Positions 17,177 through 23,478 of a DNA stretch of 23,478 bases are shown here, piece by piece (position 1 is the first letter of the stretch; each line of letters begins with the position of its first letter). Position numbers and translations under genes: made by a program. The notes under the pieces were generated by a model. The model was not told where the DNA came from. It ran no database searches and was given only the letters and a program-made list of their open reading frames with translations. This stretch comes from BMS3ABIN04 sp965554225 (lineage in GTDB: Bacteria > Bacteroidota > Ignavibacteria > Ignavibacteriales > Melioribacteraceae). The stretch is from assembly GCA_965554225.1 (NCBI GenBank), contig CBEVZC010000042.1, positions 1-23,478 of the forward strand, in the 5' to 3' direction.

Positions 17177-17357
17177 ACCGTATAACCAGCTTTTCCACCC
17201 GACCGCTTTTTTTCAATGCGGCATTATTCAAATTTTCGGGTTTGGTGAAAAAGGCAAGCATTGCTTGTAACATTGTTCTAATAATTAATTTATTAATAAT
17301 TATTGGCAATTGCATTTATCTCGGTATCGTTGTTCTGGGCGGACGGGTGAAAAGCGA
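17177..17357 (+). other. attC of cassette 4, interrupted in its 3' arm
   Basis: R'' ACCGTATAAC (17177-17186) is the reverse complement of the cassette 4 start GTTATACGGT. Left arm CCACCCGACCGC pairs with GCGGACGGGTG. The 3' arm matches the attC of cassette 2 through GGTGAAAAGCGA (to 17357), but there the intact site continues CGCCGTTAGGC while here the sequence is GTACGTATG. The crossover box is therefore missing or replaced at the border of the IS110-type element. Confidence 0.82.
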
Positions 17358-18510
17358 GTACGTATGTTTAAATAATAAATCATAAATTAAGTTTCGAAGA
17401 ACAATAATTTGGAGAACTTAATTATGAAAGAAGAACAAGAAGTAAGTGGATATTTTTCTGGAAAAGATCTATACGTAGGTCTTGACGTTCATAAAAAGCG
17501 ATGGGTCGTTTCGGTTAGGACTTATGATCTAGAACTAAAAACATTCAGTATGGATGCAAGTGCCATAGAACTTGAAAAGTTCTTAGTCTCTAATTATGAA
17601 GATTCTCTTTTACATATTGTTTATGAATGTTGCTTTTCTGGTTTTTGGATTTACGATTATTTCCATAATAAAGGTTTTGATATAATAGTAACACCAACAA
17701 ATAGAATACTCCGAGATGGTGGTTTTGTAAAGACAGATATAATTGATTCAAGAAAGTTAGCCTTTCAGCATTCACGAGGATTGCTAAGAGAAGTTCTTGT
17801 TCCAACTACACAGATAAGAGAATTTAGAAGTATTTTCAGATTTTATGATAAGCAGAAAGAAAGAGAAGGAGTGATTTTAAGACAAATACGCTGTATTCTT
17901 GAGCAAAGAAATCATCCGTTAAAATGGGAGAGATGGAATAAAGTATTTATTGAGAAACTCAAAAAAGTTAAGTTCCAAGAGTATATTTTTAATAAAAAGT
18001 TTGAATCAATAATAAAAGAATATGAGTTTCTAAAAGATCAAATAAAGGATAGTGAAAATTATATTAAGGAAATAAAAGAAGATAAAGTATTAGGCGAAAG
18101 AATAGCTAGGATTGAAAAAATAAGTGGAATAGGAATAATAAGTGCTGTAAGGTTTGTTGTTTTCTTGTTTGACGTAAAAGATAGGTTTATAAGTGGAGAG
18201 AAATTAGTACATCATTTAGGTTTGACACCGGGGGAATGGAGTAGTGGTGAAGAAGTTCGAAAAGGCAGAACTGGATTAACCGGTGATAAAAAGTTAAGGT
18301 CAATAATAATCCAACTGTCTTGGATTGCAGTAAGAAAAGATGGAGCTTTATTAAATAAATTTGAACGAGTATTTAAGAATACTGGTTGTAAGCAAAAAGC
18401 AATAGTAGCAGTAGCAAGAAAGCTAATGGTAAAGGTTCATGCAATAACAGTAAAAGAAGAAGATTATGTAGTAAACAAAGCAGCATAAAATTATGGTGAC
18501 TACGGTAACG
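17358..18510 (+). mobile_element. IS110-family insertion (element 1), borders approximate
   Basis: The left border is set by loss of match to the sister attC after 17357. The right border is not visible: about 110 bases after the transposase stop lie before a new attC-like arm at 18604, and no terminal inverted repeat or target duplication was found, as is usual for IS110 elements. The right end may have lost flanking array sequence, because the expected CGCCGTTA half of the broken attC does not reappear. An alternative is that the transposase gene is itself cassette cargo with a decayed border. Confidence 0.6.
17424..18488 (+). CDS. IS110-family DEDD transposase
   Basis: This 354-residue transposase combines an N-terminal RuvC-like DEDD domain with a C-terminal Transposase_20 domain. 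Acidic residues are Asp21 (YVGLDVHK), Glu68 (IVYECC), and Asp105 and Asp108 (KTDIIDSRKLA). The helix-hairpin-like ISGIGIISAVRFV and the LTPGEWSSGEEVRKGRTGLTG segment, with a candidate catalytic serine, mark the C-terminal domain. The start is the ATG at 17424, since the upstream TTG at 17409 is part of the ribosome site TTTGGAG. All key residues are present, so it may be active. It differs strongly from the second IS110-type transposase in this array. Confidence 0.92.
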   Translation: MKEEQEVSGYFSGKDLYVGLDVHKKRWVVSVRTYDLELKTFSMDASAIELEKFLVSNYEDSLLHIVYECCFSGFWIYDYFHNKGFDIIVTPTNRILRDGGFVKTDIIDSRKLAFQHSRGLLREVLVPTTQIREFRSIFRFYDKQKEREGVILRQIRCILEQRNHPLKWERWNKVFIEKLKKVKFQEYIFNKKFESIIKEYEFLKDQIKDSENYIKEIKEDKVLGERIARIEKISGIGIISAVRFVVFLFDVKDRFISGEKLVHHLGLTPGEWSSGEEVRKGRTGLTGDKKLRSIIIQLSWIAVRKDGALLNKFERVFKNTGCKQKAIVAVARKLMVKVHAITVKEEDYVVNKAA

Positions 18511-18603
18511 GCGTGCTTTAGTTGTAAATAGTTGAAAAAAGAAAAAGCGTCAGCGAGTGTGTAGCCCATAAAATTAAACGAATAGATAACTGTCACTTAA
18601 GAT

Positions 18604-18716
18604 GACGAATAACAGGATGTTTACTTCTTCTAGAAATTAAATAAACCATCAAAATATTGGTGGAAAGCAATAACTTAATTAATGGTTGTGTTTTAACATA
18701 ACACGCCGTTATGTAG
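18604..18716 (+). other. attC before cassette 6 (belongs to a cassette whose start is lost)
   Basis: R'' GACGAATAAC (18604-18613), left arm GGATGTTTA, right arm TTAACATAA, then CACGCCG|TTATGTAGC with crossover 18708/18709. No matching cassette start (GTTATTCGTC) exists to the left, so the owner was truncated, probably with the IS insertion. A second possible outer arm, TAACGGCGTG (18511-18520), pairs perfectly with CACGCCGTTA. The 3' arm is nearly identical to that of the attC ending at 23427. Confidence 0.7.
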
Positions 18717-18733
18717 CTAATAAGGAAAATGAA

Positions 18734-19336
18734 TTGAAAACGAAATTATTGTTTAAAGTACTATTATTATTTATAATAATTTTTTCTTTATCATGCGAAG
18801 ATGATGATCTAGTAAAACCAGAAACAGAAAGAATAGAAGGTGTGATACCATTAAAGGTCGGATATCAGTGGACTTGGAATATATATAAGATAAATGGAGA
18901 AGAAAAAAGTTTAATGCACCAATATAGTGTAGAAGTTATAAAAGATACAATAATCGATGGAGAAAAATGGTATATCGAGAGAGAAAATAATCAATTTAAT
19001 ACTGATCCATATACTAATCGAGAAGGTGTTGTATATTCATATTCACAAGGTGTGCCAATTATTGTATTTAATACTAGTATTGAAGATACTTCCATACAAA
19101 GTACTAACGCAAATAGAAGCTATTCGGTATCAAAAAACAATATTGTGGAAATACCATTGGGTAAGTTTAATTGTAATTTGTATCAAATATTTGAAGAATC
19201 AAACGGAAAGAAAATATTGAGATCAAATTATTATATATCGTACAATAAAGGAATAATAAAAGTTGAAGATTTTGGCTGTGTTGATAGTTTATGCAGTACT
19301 TCTACAATGGAACTCGTTTCAACTAATGCATTTTAA
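18734..19336 (+). CDS. Cassette 6: lipoprotein of unknown function
   Basis: The start chosen is TTG at 18734, after TAAGGAAAA. It gives a clean lipoprotein signal, MKTKLLFKVLLLFIIIFSLSC, with the lipobox cysteine followed by acidic EDDD, which in Bacteroidota-like lipoproteins often precedes surface or outer-membrane placement. A longer frame from 18686 runs back through the attC and is rejected. The mature part (about 180 residues) has repeated beta-like strands: GYQWTWNIYKINGEE, DTIIDGEKWYIERE, FNCNLYQIFE, YYISYNKGIIKVEDFG. This pattern is common in Bacteroidota/Ignavibacteria lipoproteins of unknown role; no enzyme motif is seen. Confidence 0.8.
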   Translation: MKTKLLFKVLLLFIIIFSLSCEDDDLVKPETERIEGVIPLKVGYQWTWNIYKINGEEKSLMHQYSVEVIKDTIIDGEKWYIERENNQFNTDPYTNREGVVYSYSQGVPIIVFNTSIEDTSIQSTNANRSYSVSKNNIVEIPLGKFNCNLYQIFEESNGKKILRSNYYISYNKGIIKVEDFGCVDSLCSTSTMELVSTNAF

Positions 19337-19337
19337 A

Positions 19338-19378
19338 AGCTACATAACCCCTTAAATAAGTAAAAAGTCAAGTGGACG
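19338..19378 (+). other. 5' half of the attC of cassette 6 (truncated)
   Basis: AGCTACATAAC is the reverse complement of the cassette 6 start GTTATGTAGCT. Then 34 bases (19345-19378) are identical to the attC of the LapA cassette (21356-21389). Identity stops after GTGGACG, and the expected 3' arm (CCTCTTAATTCAAACGTTA in the sister) is not found before the second IS, so the site is probably broken. Confidence 0.8.
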
Positions 19379-19643
19379 TAAAAATAAAATTGTGATCAAA
19401 AAAGTTTTTTTCACACATATTGTTCTTTGAAAATCTGATTATGTTAATCATTATTCTTTGCCAATTATATCACTCGGTTCACAACAACGAACCAAACCCC
19501 TTATCGGGCATAACTATTATGGAAGTAAAAAAAAACTGTAACTAGTTTGCATCAGTCAAAGCTGAGCTATCCCAGATATATATCTTGGCAAAACGTGTAA
19601 CTCCCCATTCCAGCACGCGGGGGCTAAAAAGTAATCGCCCCAG
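19379..19643. other. Non-coding stretch left of the second IS transposase
   Basis: No coding frame is seen. Landmarks are a small hairpin GGTTC/GAACC near 19480, an AGATATATATCT palindrome near 19575, the left inverted repeat of the IS at 19593-19604, and paired GGGGC/GCCCC around 19618-19637 next to the transposase stop. The stretch ends in CGCCCCAGTTAGACG, which looks like an attC end and also supplies the stop codon of the transposase. Part may be the remnant of an attC and part the 3' end of the IS. Confidence 0.45.
19593..19604 (+). repeat. Subterminal inverted repeat, transposase 3' side (element 2)
   Basis: ACGTGTAACTCC, matching the reverse complement of 20696-20708 with a single base gap. 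Confidence 0.75.
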
Positions 19644-20663
19644 TTAGACGTTCGGGTTTGTTACACGCGGCCATTGTAATGTTTTTTTATGTTTTAATTC
19701 TACTCCCTTAAAGTGCTTGTTAAAATCTATTTTATTCTTTAGTACGTGATATACTATTCTTGCTATTTCTTTTGATACTATAGTTTTAGCAACCATTTTG
19801 TTTTTCTTTCTTAGTTTACCCTCATAGAACTTTCGTATAACCGGATAGTATTGAACAGCGTGAATGGCTGCATCTGAGAAAACTATTTTTAAGTATTTGT
19901 TACCATCCTTGGGTGTTGATTTTTGTCTTACTTTACCTCCAGAGTTACTGGCTTTTGGTACGAGTCTGCAATATGAGAAGAAATTACTTTCAGTTTCAAA
20001 ACGATTTATATCTCCTATCTCAAGAAGCAAAGTAAAAGCATTCATTTTACCAATACCCGGTATCCAAAGCAAGCGTTGAATATCATTGTTAGGAATTAGT
20101 TTTGGATATAGTGATTTTTCTAGTCTTAGCATTTGTTCTTTTATTAGTGTTGATTGTTCTTCAAACTGTTGATATTGTAGTAAGTAATAACTATCAAGTT
20201 GACTAGTGTCATCTATATTAAACTTTTCAAGCATACGATTCATAAAGTTAAGTGCACTTGTTCGTTTTTGTGATAAACGAAGTCTGGCTCTTAGTGTATC
20301 TCTGAGTGGTCTAATATCATTTGGTATTTTATGTGCTTCGGGTATAAAATCCATTCGGAGTAGTTGAGCTAGTATTTGAGAATCTACTTTATCTGTTTTA
20401 ACTTTAGCATAAGCTATTGCTTTTACATATTTTGCGTGTGCTAGTGAAAGGTTTATGTTGTTAGATTCTAATAAATCTGACATCCAGTACCAAGCTCCGG
20501 TGGTTTCTACTGTTGCTGAATGTTTACCTTTAATTGAATTGAAGTAGTTTAGTATATTGTAACTAGTATTTTTTATGTTTGATTGTTTTACTATTACTCC
20601 TTTGTTATTGACTGTTGTTAAGTATGATGTTCTTTTGTGCTGGTCTATTCCGGTGTAATACAT
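19644..20663 (-). CDS. IS110-family (IS1111-like) DEDD transposase
   Basis: This 339-residue transposase has the RuvC-like N-terminal domain with Asp7 (YYTGIDQHK), Glu53 (ATVETTG), and Asp91 and Asp94 (KTDKVDSQILAQLL). The C-terminal Transposase_20 part shows IPGIGKMNAFTLLLEIGD and LVPKASNSGGKVRQKSTPKDG, with a serine at the expected place. The start ATG follows AAGGAGTCAGAA. Its length and the order of domains are normal, so it may be active. The stop codon is formed by TTA of CAGTTAGACG, an attC-like box. Sequence relatedness to the transposase at 17424 is limited to the motifs, so the two were acquired separately. Confidence 0.93.
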   Translation of the reverse strand: MYYTGIDQHKRTSYLTTVNNKGVIVKQSNIKNTSYNILNYFNSIKGKHSATVETTGAWYWMSDLLESNNINLSLAHAKYVKAIAYAKVKTDKVDSQILAQLLRMDFIPEAHKIPNDIRPLRDTLRARLRLSQKRTSALNFMNRMLEKFNIDDTSQLDSYYLLQYQQFEEQSTLIKEQMLRLEKSLYPKLIPNNDIQRLLWIPGIGKMNAFTLLLEIGDINRFETESNFFSYCRLVPKASNSGGKVRQKSTPKDGNKYLKIVFSDAAIHAVQYYPVIRKFYEGKLRKKNKMVAKTIVSKEIARIVYHVLKNKIDFNKHFKGVELKHKKTLQWPRVTNPNV

Positions 20664-20695
20664 TTCTGACTCCTTTTTTTATTTTTATTTCTTTT

Positions 20696-20708
20696 GGAGT
20701 TACAACGT
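20696..20708 (+). repeat. Subterminal inverted repeat, transposase 5' side (element 2)
   Basis: GGAGTTACAACGT, the partner of 19593-19604, lies 33 bases upstream of the transposase start. Confidence 0.75.
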
Positions 20709-20736
20709 AATCAGATTTCTACTTATTGGAAATATC

Positions 20737-21099
20737 CAGCCGCTCAAGCCGAATGCCGTTGTAGTTTGGTGGTAAGTGGTAAATAGAAAGTTTTGTGTTT
20801 TTGAGTAAAATTGTAGTTACAGTATTGTGAAATAGATGGTTGTGTTGAGTTTTGATTGAATCGGGAAAATGAATTTTAATTATGTTAACTAGCTTAAGTC
20901 GGGTTCTAAATCGTGGCTGGGTGACAATTAGCTGAAGAATATTAGATTTAATTGAGACTAATTGAAAAGTAGTTTTTTAAGTTAACCAGCAAACAGTAAT
21001 TGCAATTAAAAATAATCACTGTTTGCATAAATTGTGGCGGGAACAGTTAAGTTGGTGTTTGTAGTTATGGGCATCGGCTTATCGGCAACGCCGTTAGAC
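20737..21099 (+). other. Very long attC (about 350 nt) lacking its R'' box
   Basis: The left arm TCAAGCCGAATGCC (about 20744-20757) pairs with the right arm GGGCATCGGCTTA; the site ends ATCGGCAACGCCG|TTAGACACA with crossover 21093/21094. In place of the TAACCAGC that opens sister sites it has TATCCAGC, so R'' is lost or mutated, next to the IS end. A perfect internal 9-base hairpin, GCAAACAGT (20989-20997) with ACTGTTTGC (21018-21026), parallels the one inside the attC of cassette 1. No gene is seen between the IS and the crossover. Confidence 0.7.
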
Positions 21100-21138
21100 A
21101 CACACAAATAATATTAACTAGCTAGAAAGGAGAGTTCG

Positions 21139-21348
21139 ATGAATTACAAACTTTTGCTCATTTTAATTCTTGCTGGTCTTACTGTTTTGTTTATCATACA
21201 AAATGTGGCTGTCGTAGAGATTCAGTTTCTATTTTGGTCAATCCAACTGTCACGCTCACTGCTCATGTTTTTCCTCCTTGCAATAGGTATCATCATAGGT
21301 TGGTTCCTGCATGGTTACCTTAAATATCGCAAAGGTAAATCTCAATAA
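21139..21348 (+). CDS. Cassette 7: small LapA-domain (DUF1049) membrane protein
   Basis: This 69-residue protein has two membrane helices (about residues 4-24 and 37-59) separated by VAVVEIQFLFWSIQLSRS, which is the pattern of the LapA/DUF1049 family (NxxxVxFxFxxWxxxxPLxLLLLxxFxxGxxxG). LapA proteins are inner-membrane and act in lipopolysaccharide assembly control in E. coli (YciS); solitary copies have no known role. AAAGGAGAG precedes the ATG. The whole cassette is only 328 bases (21094-21421), the smallest complete one here. Confidence 0.88.
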   Translation: MNYKLLLILILAGLTVLFIIQNVAVVEIQFLFWSIQLSRSLLMFFLLAIGIIIGWFLHGYLKYRKGKSQ

Positions 21349-21350
21349 TG

Positions 21351-21427
21351 GTGTCTAACCCCTTAAATAAGTAAAAAGTCAAGTGGACGCAGCGCAAGCG
21401 CCGCGCCTCTTAATTCAAACGTTATAC
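21351..21427 (+). other. attC of cassette 7 (short type, about 75 nt)
   Basis: GTGTCTAAC is the reverse complement of the cassette start GTTAGACAC. The left arm contains AAGTGGACGC, the right arm GCGCCTCTTAA, then CAAACG|TTATACTTA with crossover 21421/21422. Its first 34 bases from TAAC are identical to the broken attC of cassette 6. Confidence 0.88.
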
Positions 21428-21450
21428 TTATAGAATTAAGGAGGAATATC

Positions 21451-22686
21451 ATGAAAGTGAAGGATACCTTAAAAGTTCTAATCAACATTCTGGTGGTTAT
21501 TATTATCTTTCTGTCGCCAGGGCTTCTCAAAGCTCAAGTGGATTCAATTTCGAGTGGGGATGCCATTCGGGTTACTACGACTAAATATTTTCAAAATTCC
21601 ATTGTAGGAAACTTTATTAATATTAAAAATGATAGTCTGTATTTTCAGATCAACAAAAGGCTATTTTCCATTCCTCTTCAGCAGGTCACAAAACTTGAGG
21701 TAGCAAAGGGAAAAAAATCCAACACCAAAAGGGGAGCCATAATTGGTGGAATTGCAGGTGGTTTAGGTTTTGGGGTTATAGCTGCGATTTCTGTATCTGG
21801 CGAGCAGGATGAATGGCTCACTCCCAGTCCAGGTCAAGCATTTTTAGGAGGCCTTGTTTTGGGATCGCTGATCGGATCAGGCACGGGAGCCATTATCGGT
21901 AGTGGGAGTAAATCGACCAGATGGGAGGAAGTGGCATTATCTAAGCCATTGGTGCCAAAAGAATCTGTTAAATCCATCGAAGTTTCACCTCCAAAACCTG
22001 CTTCTCACTCCAAAAGCGCAGGCGAAAAATCAATTAATCAAAAAAGGAAATGGTCATTATCATTTACTTTAGGCACCACGTCAAGCGGACCGGCTGCAGA
22101 CATCGAAAAAGCTATGAGAAATTCGAACTTTGATGAGACTTCGCCTGGAGGCTTTTTCGGTGGTCCGGTTGTTGCTCATCCTTTTTCGAAAACAGGATTT
22201 GGGGAGACTGGATTTCCCTGGTCAATTTCCGTTCGATATGAATTGAATAATTTTTTTGATTTTGGTCTATTAATTAGCCATTCACCAATCGGGATCAGCC
22301 TTGGTTATCGTTCAAATCCAACGGCATTTCTTGATTTCAATTACACGGTTGCATCGATCAGCCCAATGTTATGGTTCAATCACATGAAGATTCTTAAATT
22401 GGGGATGGGGTTTGGCCTGTTTATGAATAAACTGGAACAAGAAGATGTAGGAGAAATCATTAAAAGTGAAAAGAAAATCAAATTGGGCGCTGTGTTTCAA
22501 GCAAGCCTAATTTTTCCAGAAGAAACTCGTTTTTTCGTTAAAATAAATGGACAATTCCGTTACATTGGTAAATCCTCATTTGGACCTTTTACAACGGGAC
22601 ATGGCAACGAAAAAATAATATTTCCAGAATTCAAAGCTGATTTTTCACACTTTTTTGTTGGTTTTGGTTTCGGAATTCGTATATAA
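21451..22686 (+). CDS. Cassette 8: glycine-zipper and predicted outer-membrane beta-barrel protein
   Basis: This 411-residue exported protein has a signal segment (MKVKDTLKVLINILVVIIIFLSPGLLKAQ). Residues 35-85 form a beta-rich stretch (GDAIRVTTTKYFQ, NDSLYFQINKRLFSIPLQQVTKLEV). A glycine zipper follows (about 94-155: RGAIIGGIAGGLGFGVIAAI, then GGLVLGSLIGSGTGAIIGSGS). After a Pro/Ser-rich linker, residues 200-411 show alternating strands with Gly and aromatics (WSISVRYELNNFFDFGLLISHS, GFGLFMNKL, HFFVGFGFGIRI), typical of small outer-membrane barrels. AAGGAGGAA lies before the ATG. Exact function unknown; its base composition is more GC-rich than cassettes 1 and 2, suggesting a different source. 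Confidence 0.8.
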   Translation: MKVKDTLKVLINILVVIIIFLSPGLLKAQVDSISSGDAIRVTTTKYFQNSIVGNFINIKNDSLYFQINKRLFSIPLQQVTKLEVAKGKKSNTKRGAIIGGIAGGLGFGVIAAISVSGEQDEWLTPSPGQAFLGGLVLGSLIGSGTGAIIGSGSKSTRWEEVALSKPLVPKESVKSIEVSPPKPASHSKSAGEKSINQKRKWSLSFTLGTTSSGPAADIEKAMRNSNFDETSPGGFFGGPVVAHPFSKTGFGETGFPWSISVRYELNNFFDFGLLISHSPIGISLGYRSNPTAFLDFNYTVASISPMLWFNHMKILKLGMGFGLFMNKLEQEDVGEIIKSEKKIKLGAVFQASLIFPEETRFFVKINGQFRYIGKSSFGPFTTGHGNEKIIFPEFKADFSHFFVGFGFGIRI

Positions 22687-22693
22687 AAAATTA

Positions 22694-22718
22694 TTCTACA
22701 ACTTTTATCATTGTAGAA
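22694..22718 (+). terminator. Hairpin after cassette 8 gene
   Basis: A perfect inverted repeat TTCTACAA-(9)-TTGTAGAA starts 8 bases after the stop codon. There is no T-run after it, so it may stabilise the transcript end more than terminate it. Confidence 0.5.
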
Positions 22719-22728
22719 TGAATAGCAA

Positions 22729-22790
22729 AACGTATAACCCATATTAAAGGTTAAAAGTCCCGCCCAACAAGACGGCGGACAGGCAAGAGA
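22729..22790 (+). other. Degenerate attC 5' part after cassette 8
   Basis: ACGTATAACCC carries GTATAAC, the reverse complement of the cassette 8 start GTTATAC. A GC-rich imperfect hairpin GTCCCGCC/GGCGGAC follows. No G|TTA end is found directly after it, so the site is either broken or much longer than it looks. Confidence 0.55.
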
Positions 22791-23256
22791 ATAAAAAATA
22801 TCACCCCGAATAACATTTTTAAATTTTCGGTCAATTATAGGTCATGTTACAACTTGCACGTAATTACTTACTAATTATCAAATAACTGTATTGGTTTCTA
22901 ATTTTAGTTTTTCCAGTATTCAGAACAGTACCAAACACATATATTGGCTATCTCTTTATTTGAGATTCCAGAAACAAGTTACGTTCCCTTTGCTGTTCCA
23001 CTCAAGCTAATTATGGTTTCTAATATCCAGTTAGTTTTAGGCTACAGTAAGGGTCAGTTCTCATAATAAGTTTTCAAGTACATGAGCCGGGACTGCTTAC
23101 CAATCCAGCGCTTAGGCTTCCAGCGGCTCAAGGCGACAGCGATTTCGCACCTGCCTACCGCAGGCGGGCGGCGTGCTTAAGGCGAAAGCTAAAAAGCGTA
23201 GTGCGAGTTTGCGGCCCGGTCACTTTATTATGAATACGAAATTGCTGCTTTAAGAC
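22791..23256. other. Gene-less stretch in the array
   Basis: About 460 bases with no coding frame on either strand that I can support. From 23080 on it becomes GC-rich with short palindromic pieces (CCTGCCTACCGCAGGCGGG at 23149-23168). Positions 23165-23270 resemble 18511-18617 in order of motifs: CGGCGTGCTT, AAAAGCGT, GCGAGT, GCCC, then ATAACAGGAT. Confidence 0.5.
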
Positions 23257-23434
23257 AGCGTATAACAGGATATCTTAATTTAATGTAGGATGTTATTTTT
23301 CGTTAACTGGGTTAGGTTGGATGTTAAACTTTTTTAATAAACACTATTTTTTATTTGTTTAATAAAAATAGAAGGAAATCTTATAATTTTTTTTAATATT
23401 TGTGTTGTGTTTTAACATACCACGCCGTTAGGTT
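23257..23434 (+). other. attC at the array's right end of view (about 175 nt)
   Basis: R'' AGCGTATAAC (23257-23266), left arm GGATATCTTAA, right arm TTAACATACC, then ACGCCG|TTAGGTTCT with crossover 23427/23428. Its last 25 or so bases match the attC ending at 18708 almost exactly (one change in the arm). A cassette start equal to the reverse complement of R'' is not present upstream unless it shares the cassette 8 start. Confidence 0.72.
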
Positions 23435-23478
23435 CTAATAAATTTTATAAAAATTGGAAAATATTTTCAGTGGTAATA
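23428..23478 (+). other. Start of the next cassette, cut by the window edge
   Basis: The 51 bases after the crossover begin TTAGGTTCTAATAAA. No start codon with a ribosome site is seen yet. If it is a cassette, its attC outside the window should open with AGAACCTAAC. Confidence 0.6.

Larger units (their letters stand above)
19590..20712 (-). mobile_element. IS110/IS1111-type insertion sequence (element 2)
   Basis: A transposase gene on the minus strand is bracketed by an imperfect inverted repeat: ACGTGTAACTCC at 19593-19604, and GGAGTTACAACGT at 20696-20708 (reverse complement ACGTTGTAACTCC, one extra T). Subterminal inverted repeats of this size are the mark of the IS1111 subgroup of IS110. 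Outer ends probably lie a few bases outside each repeat; I cannot fix them. No target duplication is expected or seen. To its right is an attC whose R'' box is missing. Confidence 0.75.
10880..23478. mobile_element. Chromosomal integron: integrase, attI and cassette array (continues beyond the window)
   Basis: An IntI-type integrase on the minus strand faces away from a run of short, mostly promoterless genes read on the plus strand. Each is followed by an attC-like site ending in the G|TTA crossover. Seven borders show the expected complementarity: the cassette start after G|TTA is the reverse complement of that cassette's own R'' box. Examples are TTAGCTCAC with GTGAGCTAA, TTATGTGGC with GCCACATAA, and TTATACGGT with ACCGTATAA. 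The array runs off the right edge. Two IS110-type elements interrupt it. The opposite orientation of intI relative to the cassettes is the standard layout. Confidence 0.93.

Noticed and set aside
17358..18510. Terminal inverted repeats for the first IS
   Set aside because: I compared both flanks of the transposase gene and found no convincing pair.
18686..18733. Longer start for the cassette 6 lipoprotein
   Set aside because: It would cross the cassette border and spoil the lipoprotein signal that begins at 18734.
12058..23427. CRISPR array
   Set aside because: The repeated elements are attC arms of varied length around genes, not short regular repeats with spacers.

Overview
The window looks like a piece of an AT-rich chromosome from the FCB superphylum, most likely Ignavibacteria/Bacteroidota-Chlorobi relatives. 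This is inferred from gene content and protein style (DUF3417-type glucan phosphorylase, lipoprotein thiol peroxidase, WG repeats, groEL with a GGM tail, AGGAGG-type ribosome sites); no taxonomic marker is present.

Positions 1-10700 are ordinary chromosome. They hold glgP on the minus strand, a plus-strand run plsY-htrA-purB with overlapping ends followed by a lipoprotein Bcp/PrxQ peroxiredoxin, and groES-groEL behind a perfect CIRCE operator. A strong hairpin terminator lies between groEL and a convergent Crp/Fnr regulator. A WG-repeat protein and a tRNA-Gln(CTG), both on the minus strand, complete this part.

From about 10880 to the right edge the window is a chromosomal integron. A tyrosine recombinase with the IntI-specific insert is read leftwards, away from a candidate attI with its crossover at 12057/12058. 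A run of cassettes read rightwards follows. Cassette borders can be checked from sequence alone: the first bases of each cassette after G|TTA are the reverse complement of the R'' box at the start of that cassette's own attC. This works for seven cassettes or cassette starts. Cargo in order: a 616-residue DUF4209-like protein with a HEPN-type R-x4-H motif; a secreted protein resembling M1 aminopeptidases without zinc ligands; a 167-residue unknown; a secreted alpha/beta hydrolase; a 201-residue lipoprotein; a LapA-domain membrane protein; and a glycine-zipper/outer-membrane protein. The next cassette begins at 23428.

Two different IS110/IS1111-type DEDD transposase genes sit in the array. One breaks the 3' arm of an attC at base 17357/17358. 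The other (minus strand, subterminal inverted repeats at 19593-19604 and 20696-20708) lies beside an attC that has lost its R'' box. Several attC sites are unusually long (about 190 to 350 nt) and carry extra internal hairpins, while two others are short (about 75 nt). The tail (22740-23427) has no gene I can support.
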